Assembly: GCA_019745975.1 (NCBI GenBank)
Contig: JAIESQ010000052.1
Coordinates: forward strand, 62,001-126,000
Length of the DNA: 64,000 bases
Direction of reading: 5' to 3'
Source: Pirellulales bacterium
Lineage (GTDB): Bacteria > Planctomycetota > Planctomycetia > Pirellulales > JAEUIK01
The translations under genes and the position numbers were made by a program. Below, piece after piece: positions 10,840 to 21,135 of this stretch (position 1 is the first letter of the stretch; each line of letters starts with the position of its first letter). Under the pieces are notes generated by a model. The model did no database searches. It was given only the letters and a program-made list of their open reading frames with translations, and had not been told where the DNA came from.

Positions 10840-12012
10840 CTATTTCTTCTCGGGCAAAGTGACCGGCTTGTACTCGTGATTCCCTTTGCGCAACACGGTC
10901 GCCTCGAGAATCTTGTCGGGTTCGGTCGGGCGGCCCGGGTTGGTCGTGTGTTGCAGGTTGGCGACAACGTCGAAACCTTCGATCACTCGCCCAAACACCG
11001 TGTGCTGGCCGTTCAAGTGGGGCGTGGGACGCAACGTGATGAAGAACTGAGACCCGCCTGTGTCGCGCCCCGCGTGAGCCATGCTCAGGCTGCCCAGAAA
11101 GTGATTGCGATGATTCTCGGCATAGCACTCGCAGGCGATGTTATAGCCCGGCCCGCCTGTGCCATCGCCCTTGGGATCCCCTCCTTGGGCCATAAAGCCG
11201 GGGATCACGCGATGAAACGTCAGTCCGTTATAGAAGCCCTTTTCCACCAGGCTGATGAAGTTGGCAACCGTGTTGGGGGCCTCGTTTTCGAACAACTCAA
11301 GCGTGACATCCCCCTTGGTCGTCTTCAAGAGCACACGCGGCAGGTTGTCGGCCTGGGCTTCGGCCTTGCGGGCGGCCTCTTCTTTCTTCCAAAGTTCACG
11401 ATACGGCGCAATCTCGGCGCGAATGTTCTTCCCCGACTCGGTTAGGGTGCCCGCTTCTTCCGATCGCTTGAAGTACTTATCGGCGTTGTCGTAGTCGGCC
11501 AGCGCGAAGTAAGCGATTCCCGCCCAGTCGTTCACGCGTCCGTCGGGATAGTTGTGATCGCTGAGCAGCGACGCCAGTCGGGCCGCCTGCTCGTAGCGAT
11601 CCTTTCGCAGCGCCACCGAAGCCATCGAGACCACGTAGTTGGTCACGTCGGGATAGTCGTTGGGTGCGGCCTTGTACACCACTTCCGCGGGGGCCAATAG
11701 CGAGGGCTCGAGGTCATCCCCCTTCTTAACAATTGCTTTAGCTTCCTCGTCGATCTTCGCGCGGTCTTCCGGCTTGACAATTTGATATTGCCGCTGAAGC
11801 TCGCGCATTCGCTTCATCATGTCCTTCCACTCGGCGATTCCCTTCTCAAATTCCTTTAGTGCCTTGGCGACCTCGGGAGGCAACGGTTTCTTGGCTTCCC
11901 CGGCGTCGGTAGCCGGAGTCGTTGCAGGCGCCTTCTCCTGCGCTGTCGCCGCCCCTGCGACGCCCAGCGCGGCCACGAATGTTGCGAGTAAGAGCAGAGA
12001 CCATTTCGGCAT
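10840..12012 (-). CDS. Secreted peptidylprolyl isomerase (cyclophilin type) with N-terminal TPR-like region
   Basis: [24 protein letters not shown] signal; [29 protein letters not shown]...[25 protein letters not shown]. Confidence 0.92.
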   Translation of the reverse strand: MPKWSLLLLATFVAALGVAGAATAQEKAPATTPATDAGEAKKPLPPEVAKALKEFEKGIAEWKDMMKRMRELQRQYQIVKPEDRAKIDEEAKAIVKKGDDLEPSLLAPAEVVYKAAPNDYPDVTNYVVSMASVALRKDRYEQAARLASLLSDHNYPDGRVNDWAGIAYFALADYDNADKYFKRSEEAGTLTESGKNIRAEIAPYRELWKKEEAARKAEAQADNLPRVLLKTTKGDVTLELFENEAPNTVANFISLVEKGFYNGLTFHRVIPGFMAQGGDPKGDGTGGPGYNIACECYAENHRNHFLGSLSMAHAGRDTGGSQFFITLRPTPHLNGQHTVFGRVIEGFDVVANLQHTTNPGRPTEPDKILEATVLRKGNHEYKPVTLPEKK

Positions 12013-12125
12013 CGAACAATCCTGTTTCTGACTAGGAAGAAAGGGTTTGAGGCGCAGGCGCTGAACCTTTAACATCTTCTCGCCAGCGGGTTGTCGCGGC
12101 AAGGCCTCTCGCCTAGTTTACCCCA

Positions 12126-12809
12126 ATGCCTCGTCGCCCTGGCCATCAGCCCGATGACAGCGCTCGCCGACATCCGCCTGGTCGGCCGCGCAAACCTGCC
12201 GAACAACTCCCCAAGCCGCCGCGCAAAGCCATCGTCGGGTTACGGATCATCGGCGGACGCTTCCGAGGCCGGCGACTTACTTACCATGGAGCACCTGATA
12301 CGCGTCCCATGAAGGACCGTGTACGCGAGGCGGTCTTCAACCTCATCTGGCCTGCCGCCGAAGGGGCCGTGGCCATTGACTTGTTCGCTGGCACCGGTGC
12401 CTTGGGCCTCGAAGCGCTCAGCCGCGGCGCGGTCGCGGCCTGGTTGATCGAGGCCCATCGTGCGGCTGCTAGCGCCATTCGCAAGAACGTAGAGACACTC
12501 GGAGTCACCGATTGCACCCGAGTCGTCGTGGCCGACACGTTTGCCTGGGTGCGGAGCGCCTTGACCGGTGAACTCGCAAATCGCAGGGAGCCCTGGTTGG
12601 TCTTTTGTTGCCCACCTTACGAGTACTACGTTTCTCGCGACCAGCAGTTGTTGCAAATGCTTGAGGAAATCGCCGCCGTGGCCCCACCGGCAAGCACCAT
12701 TGTCGTCGAATGCGATCGTCGATTTGATACCAACCGGTTGCCCGCGACACTGAGCTGGGATATCCGCCAATATCCGCCGGCCGTGATCGCGATCGGTCGG
12801 AAGCAATAG
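12126..12809 (+). CDS. rsmD: RsmD-type 16S rRNA (guanine966-N2)-methyltransferase
   Basis: LRIIGGRFRGRRL, DTRPMKDRVREAVFNLI, AIDLFAGTGALGLEALSRGA. Confidence 0.9.
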   Translation: MPRRPGHQPDDSARRHPPGRPRKPAEQLPKPPRKAIVGLRIIGGRFRGRRLTYHGAPDTRPMKDRVREAVFNLIWPAAEGAVAIDLFAGTGALGLEALSRGAVAAWLIEAHRAAASAIRKNVETLGVTDCTRVVVADTFAWVRSALTGELANRREPWLVFCCPPYEYYVSRDQQLLQMLEEIAAVAPPASTIVVECDRRFDTNRLPATLSWDIRQYPPAVIAIGRKQ

Positions 12810-12858
12810 CAATGCCCTGGCACAACCCGATCAGCAGGATCGAAAGGAGAATCTCCCG

Positions 12859-13245
12859 GTGGATGTTCGCAACCTTGCCGATGTCCCGGCGTTTATCACG
12901 GCCGACGGCTCGGAGATTCGCGAGCTGTTGGCTTATCGCAACTCCGCCATCCGTCAGCAAAGCCTGGCCGAAGCGCGCCTCGCCCCAGGTAGGGCGACGA
13001 CACCGCATTACCACCCCCGCGCCGAGGAAATCTATTACATCCTCGAAGGCATGGGCCTCATGCAAGTCGGCGTTGAACTCTGCGAGGTGAGCCCGGGCGA
13101 TGCCATCGCCATCCCGTCCGGCATGGCACATCAGATCGCCAACACCGGTACCGGCCTGCTCCGGTTCCTCTGCTGCTGCGCGCCTGGCTACGAGCACTCC
13201 GACACCGTGCTGCTAGAGACCATCGCCAACACTGCCGCTGAGTGA
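12859..13245 (+). CDS. Cupin-domain protein
   Basis: GTG start after AGGAGA; TPHYHPRAEEIYYILEGMGLMQVG...EVSPGDAIAIPSGMAHQIANTG. Confidence 0.9.
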   Translation: MDVRNLADVPAFITADGSEIRELLAYRNSAIRQQSLAEARLAPGRATTPHYHPRAEEIYYILEGMGLMQVGVELCEVSPGDAIAIPSGMAHQIANTGTGLLRFLCCCAPGYEHSDTVLLETIANTAAE

Positions 13246-13524
13246 CCGGGTAGCTAGCCAGGGTGCATTCAGCCTCCACAGCAGCCATTCTGCCTATCCT
13301 TTGCAGTTCGCCATGCGGCCCTAGGTTTTCACGGCTTCTTCGTGCCTCGGGTTGAACGGTCGCGGATCGCGCAACCGATACCATCGTTACAGGGCGAACT
13401 GCCTTTGCCAGCATTTCGCCTCGTACGCGCTGTGCCGCGAGTGGCCGGCGTGAAACCGTCGACCAGGGCGTTCCACATTCGCGCGGGCAGCATGGCGCGT
13501 TCGTGAGGCGGAGATCGAATCGCG

Positions 13525-16203
13525 ATGAGCAACCGTGCGCGGCCAGTCTGGCCGTATGTTTGCGTTCTGATCGCGCTCTTCACGCTGAGCCTCATGGCGC
13601 CCGAGCGCTGGGAAGAGGCCAGCCGCAATGCGCGGCTCAGTACGCACGAACCGGCAACCGATACCCGTGCTGAGCAGGTTCGCTTGCGCGCCTCCAGCGA
13701 CGTGCCAGCGGATCAAGACCAGCCAAGTTTGGACTACGGCGCGCTCCTGAAATATCCTCCTCAAATCGATGCGCCAGCCGACCTCGTCTGGTCACTCGAT
13801 GGTCCCGAGACGTGTGATTGGGTGTCGCGACCCGTGACGGGAGATCGGGCAGGCGTTTCCCAGTCGCCGCCCGATGCCGCCATCTGCTCGACGCCCGAGA
13901 GCAGTCGCCCGTTGGACCAGGCTGGCCAGGTCGCCAATCCGCCTGTAGACGAGGAAGAACCGCGACTTGAAATCACGGTTCGCGAGGTAGGGGAATCGAC
14001 GCCGGCCGATTCGACCACGGAGACGGACGACCTGTCCGCAGATGCCGCGCCACCACCGAGCCCGGCGCCAAATTCAATTGCTACCGAGACCGAGCCTGCC
14101 AGCGATCTTGTCGCGCCCTCGTTGCAAACCAGACCGCCGGTCGCGAGCGGTCAGGCGGAAAGCCCAAATTGGACACTTCCGCACGATCTGCTCGAGCAAC
14201 TCGAATCGCTTCGTTCGGAGCCAGAAGCCGGCGCCTGGGCAACCAGCACGTTGAGCGTTCTCGACGAGATTACCGCCGCGGGCGGGCCGCGCGTCGCCGG
14301 CGACGGTCAACTCGAACGAGTGCACGAGTTAGCCGTTCAAGCCATCGCCATGGCCGATCGCGTCACGGAGCGCTACGTCAGTCGTCGTTTGCGTGTCGCC
14401 GGGTATGGACTTGGCCGTCGATTGGCGATCTGGCATGCGCTAGCCGAAGCGGCCGACGCGATGCACTCGAATGCAGAGCCTGCGGTTGCCTCCGACAGTT
14501 CCCAGCGCAACGATCGGCTCACATCCTGCGTCGACGACGTCGACAAGCTCACCGATACGGCTCCCGCTGGCGCAGGCTGGCACAAGTACTTGCTGATCGA
14601 TCAGGTTCGCCAGCTCGCCGGACGCCGGGGCGCGTGCGGCGACGACGCGGCCCGCGATCTTGCGCGCGACGTCTTGCGTCGGCTCGACCCCCAGCGCATG
14701 ACGCAGCGACAGCGGCGCTTTGTCGAGCGCGAGCCGGTTGTCGCCCTGGCCGCCGAGTTGCGCAACTGGGCCGCCGCCGACATCGACCTCGATCGCATTC
14801 AAGCGAATCTCGAAGAGTACGAACTGACGGGCCGGCCGAGCGCGGGGCGCCAAGTCCTGGCCGACACCCAGTTGCTCTCCTACTCGGCCGAGCCGGCCGC
14901 GCTAAAACTCGCCAGGGCCGTCGAAGCGAACTACCGCGTCCCCAACCTGCGCATGACTATCAGCGACGATCTCCTGCAAAAGATGATGCCCAAGCAGGAT
15001 CCGAGGCATCAGTATATTCGCAATGTCATCCTGGGCATGGAAGCTCACGGCCAGACGACCACCACCTCGAACATCAGGATCGCCTTCGCGCCCGATCCCA
15101 GCCGCCTGCGATTCGTCATGCACGTCACCGGCATGATCCACGCGCGGGCGACCTCGGAAAAGGGCTTGATCAAGGTGCACAGTCGCGCCGAATCCGACTA
15201 CGTCGTGCTCAAGAACTTCGAGTTCACGCTCGACGGATTGCAGGCCGAGCCCGCCCAGGCCGACGCTCACACCCGCGCCCGCTTGCGCGGTGTCGACACG
15301 CCGCTCGAGCCGGTCCCGCTGTTGGGATCGGTCCTCGAGGGCTACGTGCGCGATCGCTACCGCAGCAGCAAACGCGCGGCCGAGCGCGAGCTGCGGCGCC
15401 AGATCATGGCAAAAGTGATCGAACAGGTTGAAAAAGAAACCGACCATCAAATTGTCGACGCCAACGACCGGCTCAAAAAGAACCTCCTTGACCCCTTGCG
15501 AGCCCTCGACCTGGAACCGGCCGTAGCCACTATGCAGACGACCGAAGATCGGATGACGATCCGCCTGCGGCTGGCTGGCGACGATCAACTGGCAGCCAAC
15601 ACACCCCGTCCGCGTGCGCCGGCCGACAGTCTGGCCAGCATTCAGATGCACGAGTCGGCCCTGAACAACATCATCGCGCGACTCGAACTCGACGGCCGCG
15701 AGTTCAGCCAGCTCGAGCTGCACCGTTGGGTAGGTGCCAAGCTCAATCGCCCGCTCGAACAGGCCGACGACAACTTGCGCGACGACGTCTTCCTCAAGTT
15801 CGCCGATCGCGACGCCGTGCGAGCCCGCGCTCTCGAGGGGCGCGTCGAGCTCACGCTCTCGATGGACGAGTTGCGAGCCGAGGGGAGCCGTTACCGCAAC
15901 TTCGTGGTCCGCGTGTACTATCGCCCGGACGAAAACAGCACCAGCGGCGAATTAGTGCGCGATGGCGTCGTGCAATTGATCGGCCAGGGGCTCGGCCCCA
16001 AGGCGCAGATCGCTTTGCGCGGGGTGTTTTCCAAAACCTTCTCGAAAGAGCGCCGCTTCCGGCTGCTCCCCCCAAAATTCACCAAGGACGAGCAGCTCGC
16101 CGATGTCGGGATCACCCAGATGGTGATTCAGGACGGCTGGTTCGGGATGGGGATCGGTACGATTCCCCGCGAGGCGGCCAAATCACGCCACGCGCGGCGC
16201 TAA
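13525..16203 (+). CDS. Large hypothetical protein with N-terminal TM anchor/signal
   Basis: 892-aa ORF, N-terminal hydrophobic segment VWPYVCVLIALFTLSLMAP, no family recognised. Confidence 0.8.
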   Translation: MSNRARPVWPYVCVLIALFTLSLMAPERWEEASRNARLSTHEPATDTRAEQVRLRASSDVPADQDQPSLDYGALLKYPPQIDAPADLVWSLDGPETCDWVSRPVTGDRAGVSQSPPDAAICSTPESSRPLDQAGQVANPPVDEEEPRLEITVREVGESTPADSTTETDDLSADAAPPPSPAPNSIATETEPASDLVAPSLQTRPPVASGQAESPNWTLPHDLLEQLESLRSEPEAGAWATSTLSVLDEITAAGGPRVAGDGQLERVHELAVQAIAMADRVTERYVSRRLRVAGYGLGRRLAIWHALAEAADAMHSNAEPAVASDSSQRNDRLTSCVDDVDKLTDTAPAGAGWHKYLLIDQVRQLAGRRGACGDDAARDLARDVLRRLDPQRMTQRQRRFVEREPVVALAAELRNWAAADIDLDRIQANLEEYELTGRPSAGRQVLADTQLLSYSAEPAALKLARAVEANYRVPNLRMTISDDLLQKMMPKQDPRHQYIRNVILGMEAHGQTTTTSNIRIAFAPDPSRLRFVMHVTGMIHARATSEKGLIKVHSRAESDYVVLKNFEFTLDGLQAEPAQADAHTRARLRGVDTPLEPVPLLGSVLEGYVRDRYRSSKRAAERELRRQIMAKVIEQVEKETDHQIVDANDRLKKNLLDPLRALDLEPAVATMQTTEDRMTIRLRLAGDDQLAANTPRPRAPADSLASIQMHESALNNIIARLELDGREFSQLELHRWVGAKLNRPLEQADDNLRDDVFLKFADRDAVRARALEGRVELTLSMDELRAEGSRYRNFVVRVYYRPDENSTSGELVRDGVVQLIGQGLGPKAQIALRGVFSKTFSKERRFRLLPPKFTKDEQLADVGITQMVIQDGWFGMGIGTIPREAAKSRHARR

Positions 16204-16254
16204 CACTCACCCCGCCCATCCCGCGCGGCCTCGCCGGACATTGTCGCAGCGCTG

Positions 16255-17187
16255 CTACTTTCTGCGCTTCGACGCCGGTTCGGTGCCGCTGGCACGCCGC
16301 ACCGCGCTGCGCTCGGCTGCCGGCTTTGGCTCGGGTGCATCTTCGCCATTGGGCGCGGGGGGCGCTCCGGCCAGGGCGTTGCCACGAGATTGAAACTCGT
16401 TGAACGTCACTTGCTTGAAGGTCGCCATTTCGTCGGCCGTTTGCTCAATGGCCTGCCGGTCCTCGCCCAATAGTCGCCAGGCAACTTCGTGGCGGCTGAG
16501 CAGCACCACCTCGCGATTTCCACCCGTCTGCTGGTGCACGCTGATCGTTAACTGCACTTCGACCGGCATCTCACCCCGCGCGCTCAGTTGGCGGTTGACT
16601 TCCAGTCGGGCAAACGGCGGCGGCGAGCCGGGGTTCACCATCGTGTTGAGCTGCGCGTACCAGTCAGAAAACTCGATGTACTGTCGCAGGGCCGCAGGGC
16701 TCTTGATCCTCTCCGTCTTCAGGCGATACGACATCAAAGGGCTGGTCATCACCAGCTTCCCATCGGGCGGCGCGGGGTCGAGCGTGAACTGCGGCTTGGC
16801 CATGAACTTCAACAACGGATCGACGTGATCGGCCGCACGCTGTCGCAGAGCTGCATTGAACTCGGCGACCTGTTTCGTGTCGACAACACACCGCAGCTTG
16901 GTCTCGGGATCGAGCAATAGAAAGCGATGCCTGGCCGGGTCGAAAACGGTCGTGAGGCCAGGCTGGTCGAGGTAGTCGTACACGACACCCGCGCGAAACA
17001 GCGTGCGGTTCGTGCTGCGTGGCTCCGCTTCGTCTCCCAGATAGATTTCGCTGACGATGCGAAAATCGTCAGCCGTCGCCGACACACCTGCCGCTGCGCA
17101 CAGCGCGAGCGCGCCGAGCAACCGAATCCCCCGCGACGCCCAACTACGTGACGACCGCATGTTCGCGACTCCTGTTCGTGCAGGCAT
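16255..17187 (-). CDS. Hypothetical secreted protein
   Basis: 310-aa ORF with signal-like LLGALALCAAAGVSATA; convergent with the preceding gene. Confidence 0.78.
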   Translation of the reverse strand: MPARTGVANMRSSRSWASRGIRLLGALALCAAAGVSATADDFRIVSEIYLGDEAEPRSTNRTLFRAGVVYDYLDQPGLTTVFDPARHRFLLLDPETKLRCVVDTKQVAEFNAALRQRAADHVDPLLKFMAKPQFTLDPAPPDGKLVMTSPLMSYRLKTERIKSPAALRQYIEFSDWYAQLNTMVNPGSPPPFARLEVNRQLSARGEMPVEVQLTISVHQQTGGNREVVLLSRHEVAWRLLGEDRQAIEQTADEMATFKQVTFNEFQSRGNALAGAPPAPNGEDAPEPKPAAERSAVRRASGTEPASKRRK

Positions 17188-17446
17188 TGCTGGCGCGCCC
17201 TAACTCCGATTCCGGGGCCGCTAGCGGGGCGGCAGAATATCGGCGTCCCGCCCGGCTGTAAAGCCGAGTCGCGCAGAGCCGTGCTCGTCCAGGGGCGCTC
17301 AGCGGCCGAGCCTTGCGAAAACGACGCAGGGCCCTTATGGATAGACGGTGCACCCTTGACGTCGAGCTCGTAACATCAGCGGCTCGGCCGCACGAGACTG
17401 CTAGCGCCGCCAGCACTCGAACTCATTTGTCTAAGGCAAGGGGATT

Positions 17447-19090
17447 TTGATGAAGCTTGTCATCGTCGGCGGCGTGGCAGGGGGCGCTTCCGCCGCGGCC
17501 CGGGCTCGTCGCCTGTCTGAAGATTCCCAGATCGTCCTCTTCGAGCGCGGGCCCGATGTCTCGTTCGCCAACTGCGGACTGCCCTACCACATCGGCGGCG
17601 CCATCGCCGATCGCGCCAAGCTCTTGGTCGTCAGTGTCGAGCAGTTGCGCACCCGGCTCCGGCTCGACGTTCGAAACCGCTCGTCGGTCGAGCGCATTGA
17701 CCGGGCCGCCAAAACCGTCCACGTCCGCGAAGTCGACACCGGCCGCGAGTACGACGAAGCCTACGACAAGCTGATCCTTGCCCCCGGCGCCGCGCCCTTG
17801 CAGCCTCCGATCTCCGGCATCGACTTGCCAGGCGTGCTAACGCTCCGCAATTTGCAAGACATGGACCGCATCAAGGCCGCGGTCGACTCCGGCGTGAAAC
17901 AAGCCGTGATCGTCGGGGCCGGCTTCATTGGCCTGGAGCTCGTCGAGAACTTCGTCGAGCGCGGCGTGCAGACGACTGTCGTCGAGTTGCAAGACCAGGT
18001 GCTGCCGCCGCTCGATAAAGAGATGACCGCGACGATCGTCGAGGCGCTCATTTCGCGCGGTGTCACGCTCATCCTGCAAGACTCGGCCGAGTCGTTCACG
18101 CAATCTACTGATGGGCTGATGGTGCGCTTGAAATCGGGTCGCGAGCTGCCCGCCGGCCTGGTCGTGCTCGGCGTTGGCGTGCGGCCCGAGAACCAACTGG
18201 CCGTCGAGGCCGGGCTCGAAGTCGGCCCGCGCGGTGGCATCCGCGTCAACGAGCACCTGCGGACCAGCGACCCCGAGATCTTCGCGGTCGGCGACGTGAT
18301 CGAAACTCGCGACGCCGTCAGCGGCGCGCCGGTGCAAGTGCCGCTGGCCGGGCCCGCCAACCGACAGGGGCGGATCGCCGCCGACAACGTCTTCGGCCAC
18401 CCGAGCAAGTTCCGCGGCACGCAAGGGACCGCCATCGTGGGCCTGTTCAATCGCGCCGCCGCGCTTACCGGCGCCACGGAGAAGGCGCTCCGCGCTCGCA
18501 ACCAGGCTTATCGCACCGTGACGATCCACCCGGCCAATCACGCCGGCTACTATCCCGGCGCCGAAGGGATGACCCTCAAGGTGCTCTTCTCGCCCGACGA
18601 TGGGCGAATTCTGGGCGCTCAGGCGGTCGGCGGCGCCGGCGTCGACAAGCGCATTGACGTGCTCGCCGTCGCGATTCAGGCCGGGCTGACCGTCTTTGAT
18701 CTCGAAGAAGTCGAGCTGGCCTACGCCCCGCAGTTCGGCTCGGCCAAAGACCCGGTGAACATGGCCGGCTTCGTCGCTTCCGGTCTGCTGCGCGGCGATC
18801 ATCCGCAGATCGACGTGCCGGCGCTAGCCACGCTCGGCGAAAGCGAGCGCACGCTCGTCGACGTTCGCACCCCCAAGGAATTCGCGGCCGGGCACATCCC
18901 CGGCGCCACGAACATTCCGGTCGACGAACTACGCGAGCGCTTGGGCGAAGTCCCTCGCGACCGCGAAGTGATCGCCTACTGCCAGGTCGGCATGCGCGGC
19001 TACCTGGCGACTCGCGTCTTGAAACAGGCAGGCTACCACGTCCGCAACCTCAGCGGCGGCTATAAGTCGTACCGGATGCTTAATCCGTAG
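17447..19090 (+). CDS. FAD-dependent CoA-disulfide reductase-like protein with C-terminal rhodanese domain
   Basis: MKLVIVGGVAGGASAAARARRL...SFANCGLPYHIGG; C-terminal LVDVRTPKEFAAGHIPGATNIPVDEL...VIAYCQVGMRGYLATRVL. Confidence 0.93.
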   Translation: MMKLVIVGGVAGGASAAARARRLSEDSQIVLFERGPDVSFANCGLPYHIGGAIADRAKLLVVSVEQLRTRLRLDVRNRSSVERIDRAAKTVHVREVDTGREYDEAYDKLILAPGAAPLQPPISGIDLPGVLTLRNLQDMDRIKAAVDSGVKQAVIVGAGFIGLELVENFVERGVQTTVVELQDQVLPPLDKEMTATIVEALISRGVTLILQDSAESFTQSTDGLMVRLKSGRELPAGLVVLGVGVRPENQLAVEAGLEVGPRGGIRVNEHLRTSDPEIFAVGDVIETRDAVSGAPVQVPLAGPANRQGRIAADNVFGHPSKFRGTQGTAIVGLFNRAAALTGATEKALRARNQAYRTVTIHPANHAGYYPGAEGMTLKVLFSPDDGRILGAQAVGGAGVDKRIDVLAVAIQAGLTVFDLEEVELAYAPQFGSAKDPVNMAGFVASGLLRGDHPQIDVPALATLGESERTLVDVRTPKEFAAGHIPGATNIPVDELRERLGEVPRDREVIAYCQVGMRGYLATRVLKQAGYHVRNLSGGYKSYRMLNP

Positions 19091-19105
19091 CGAACAGCCG
19101 CAAAG

Positions 19106-19438
19106 TTACGATTCACCGGCGACATCTGCCGCCATCACGGGCGGTTGACCGGGGCCGCGAACACACAGAACCCGGACCTCTTTCTGCACTACAACGTAGA
19201 GCAGCCGGTAGATTCGACCACGCGACGTACGGAAAAACCGCTGGCGCACGTCTCGTTTGAGTGCTTCAATGTCCGGCGCCATCCCGTGGATGAATGGCGA
19301 GTCGGCGAGACTTTTGGCCGCCTGCAGAAACGCGACGTACCAGCGCGCCGCGCCAACTGGCGATCTGGCGCGGATCCAGTCGAAGATCGCGTCGGCATCC
19401 CGCCAGGCCGACGCCAGAATCTTGACGCGAAAGCTCAT
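19106..19438 (-). CDS. RelE/ParE-family toxin
   Basis: FRVKILASAWRDADAIFDWIRARSPVGAARWYVAFLQAAKSLADSP...RGRIYRLLYVVVQKEVRVLCVRGPGQ. Confidence 0.8.
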   Translation of the reverse strand: MSFRVKILASAWRDADAIFDWIRARSPVGAARWYVAFLQAAKSLADSPFIHGMAPDIEALKRDVRQRFFRTSRGRIYRLLYVVVQKEVRVLCVRGPGQPPVMAADVAGES

Positions 19439-19692
19439 GACGCCGACGGCAGGCCATGTCGCTTGCGAAACTCGCGATCGAATTCCTCCAGCGGAACGCC
19501 CTTGTCGCCGGCGTCCATGTCGGCTAGCGCCTGGCGAACGGCTTCGACATCATCTGAAATGCACTCGCCACTCGGATTGTCGGATCGCCATAAATCAAGT
19601 GCTTCCTCGGGTGATAGACCGTTGCCCTGCGAAAGGCATCCAGATAGATAATCGCGAAACCGCTCTAGGTCTGTCGTCGGATCGACTGCCAT
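19435..19692 (-). CDS. Putative cognate antitoxin
   Basis: MAVDPTTDLERFRDYLSGCLSQGNGLSPEEALDLWRSDN...; ATGA overlap with the ParE-like ORF. Confidence 0.65.
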   Translation of the reverse strand: MAVDPTTDLERFRDYLSGCLSQGNGLSPEEALDLWRSDNPSGECISDDVEAVRQALADMDAGDKGVPLEEFDREFRKRHGLPSAS

Positions 19693-19790
19693 CACAATGC
19701 TCCAGATTGAGTCTCCCGACAATTATACCCAATCATTGCCTGCAATTTGTGACCACGCTAAATCTCAGTTGCCAGGTGGTCCGAAGCTGA

Positions 19791-21089
19791 TTATTTCAAC
19801 CCGAACAGCTCGTCCCATTCAAACAGCACATACGGCTCCGCGGTCGCCGACTTGCCCGTCTTGGGCGACACCGCGATCCGCAGCTTGCGCTCCGCCGGCC
19901 AGGCAACCGCGCTGTACTGCGTGGTGTTCAGCGGCGAGCGGCGCCCCACCGCGTCGAGCAGCTTGCGCGCGGCTTCGAAGTCGATCTTCTCATCCCGCTT
20001 CCGGTGCGCGCGAATGCCGTCGGCCAATAGCCCATAGCGCTCGGCCGTGTTCCCCGTGGCCTGAGGCGAGTTCGCCACGAAGTGATTCGTGCAGACCAGA
20101 CAATTGCTTCGCGCGAGGTCCGGTTCGCGCAGCAGACTGCGCGCGGCGTCGGCCCAAGGCGCAAATTCAAGGGCGTATGCGCGCGTCGCTTGCCCTGGCG
20201 AGCTGGCTGGCACGACCAGATGAAAGATCAGCGCCAGCGTCACGCGATCTTTCAAGAAAGTCCGCAGAAATTCCGGGGCGTCATCCGGAGTCATCGCCTC
20301 GATCAACATCCGGCCGACCACCGCCGCCGGCGTCGGATGCTCGACCGCCAGCATCGAGCGATGCACTCCCCCGTCGTTGGCCGCCAGGTAGATGCCGTGC
20401 CGATTGAGCGCCGCCATGCCGGTCCCCAGCATGCCAAACCACATGGCGTCGAGCGTCGGCGACAGTTCTGGCTCCGTCGGCTCGACGGCGAATACGCAGT
20501 ACGTAGTCGAAGAGAACACCGGCGGATAGTCCCAGTTGCGCCCGACGAGCACCTGGCCATCGTCGGTCAGATCTCCCCACACCGAAAACTGACTGCAGCG
20601 CATCAATTCCAACACGTCGCACGTTTGCAGGGCCGACAGATCGGCTAGCGTAATCGCTTGACCCGTCGCTTTGAGCGTGCGATCGGCTTCCGCCGGCAGC
20701 GCTTGCTCGATGCCGTGCAGCATGCCGGCCAGCTCTTCGCGGAACCGGTCGGGCATCTCGAAGTGCTCGGCAGCTTTGCAGAAGTTCTGCCAGTTGATGC
20801 GCGGCTTGTCGGCCGCCGTGCGATCGGGGTCGACCAGCGCGCCGATTGTGTTCAGCTTGGCCGCCAGAAAGTCGACCGTCTCAAGGATTTCCCGCGCGCC
20901 CAGCACGCCATGCGCGACGCCGCGCTCCGCGTGCGAGCCGCGCAGCACCAGCACGGCCCGACCGTCGACCGACGCCCGCAAGCTCGCGCCATGCCGGGCG
21001 ACGACCGTGGTCTCGCCGCGAGCAAGCGATGCTGCACACACCGCGACGAAAAGCACAACGCCCGCGATCCAGCGAACGATTGATTGCAT
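19791..21089 (-). CDS. C45-type Ntn-hydrolase / autoproteolytic acyltransferase-like, secreted
   Basis: Signal peptide; CDVLELMRCSQFSVWGDLTDDGQVLVGRNWDYP and AALNRHGIYLAANDGG features of the acyl-CoA:6-APA acyltransferase-like family. Confidence 0.75.
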   Translation of the reverse strand: MQSIVRWIAGVVLFVAVCAASLARGETTVVARHGASLRASVDGRAVLVLRGSHAERGVAHGVLGAREILETVDFLAAKLNTIGALVDPDRTAADKPRINWQNFCKAAEHFEMPDRFREELAGMLHGIEQALPAEADRTLKATGQAITLADLSALQTCDVLELMRCSQFSVWGDLTDDGQVLVGRNWDYPPVFSSTTYCVFAVEPTEPELSPTLDAMWFGMLGTGMAALNRHGIYLAANDGGVHRSMLAVEHPTPAAVVGRMLIEAMTPDDAPEFLRTFLKDRVTLALIFHLVVPASSPGQATRAYALEFAPWADAARSLLREPDLARSNCLVCTNHFVANSPQATGNTAERYGLLADGIRAHRKRDEKIDFEAARKLLDAVGRRSPLNTTQYSAVAWPAERKLRIAVSPKTGKSATAEPYVLFEWDELFGLK

Positions 21090-21135
21090 GCTGAGACTCG
21101 CCTAGATCGAATTGTGTTCGCGATACCCGAGCAGC

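Noticed and set aside
14169-15431. 420-aa plus ORF within the 892-aa gene
   Set aside because: Alternative frame, Arg-rich composition typical of shifted GC-rich coding sequence.
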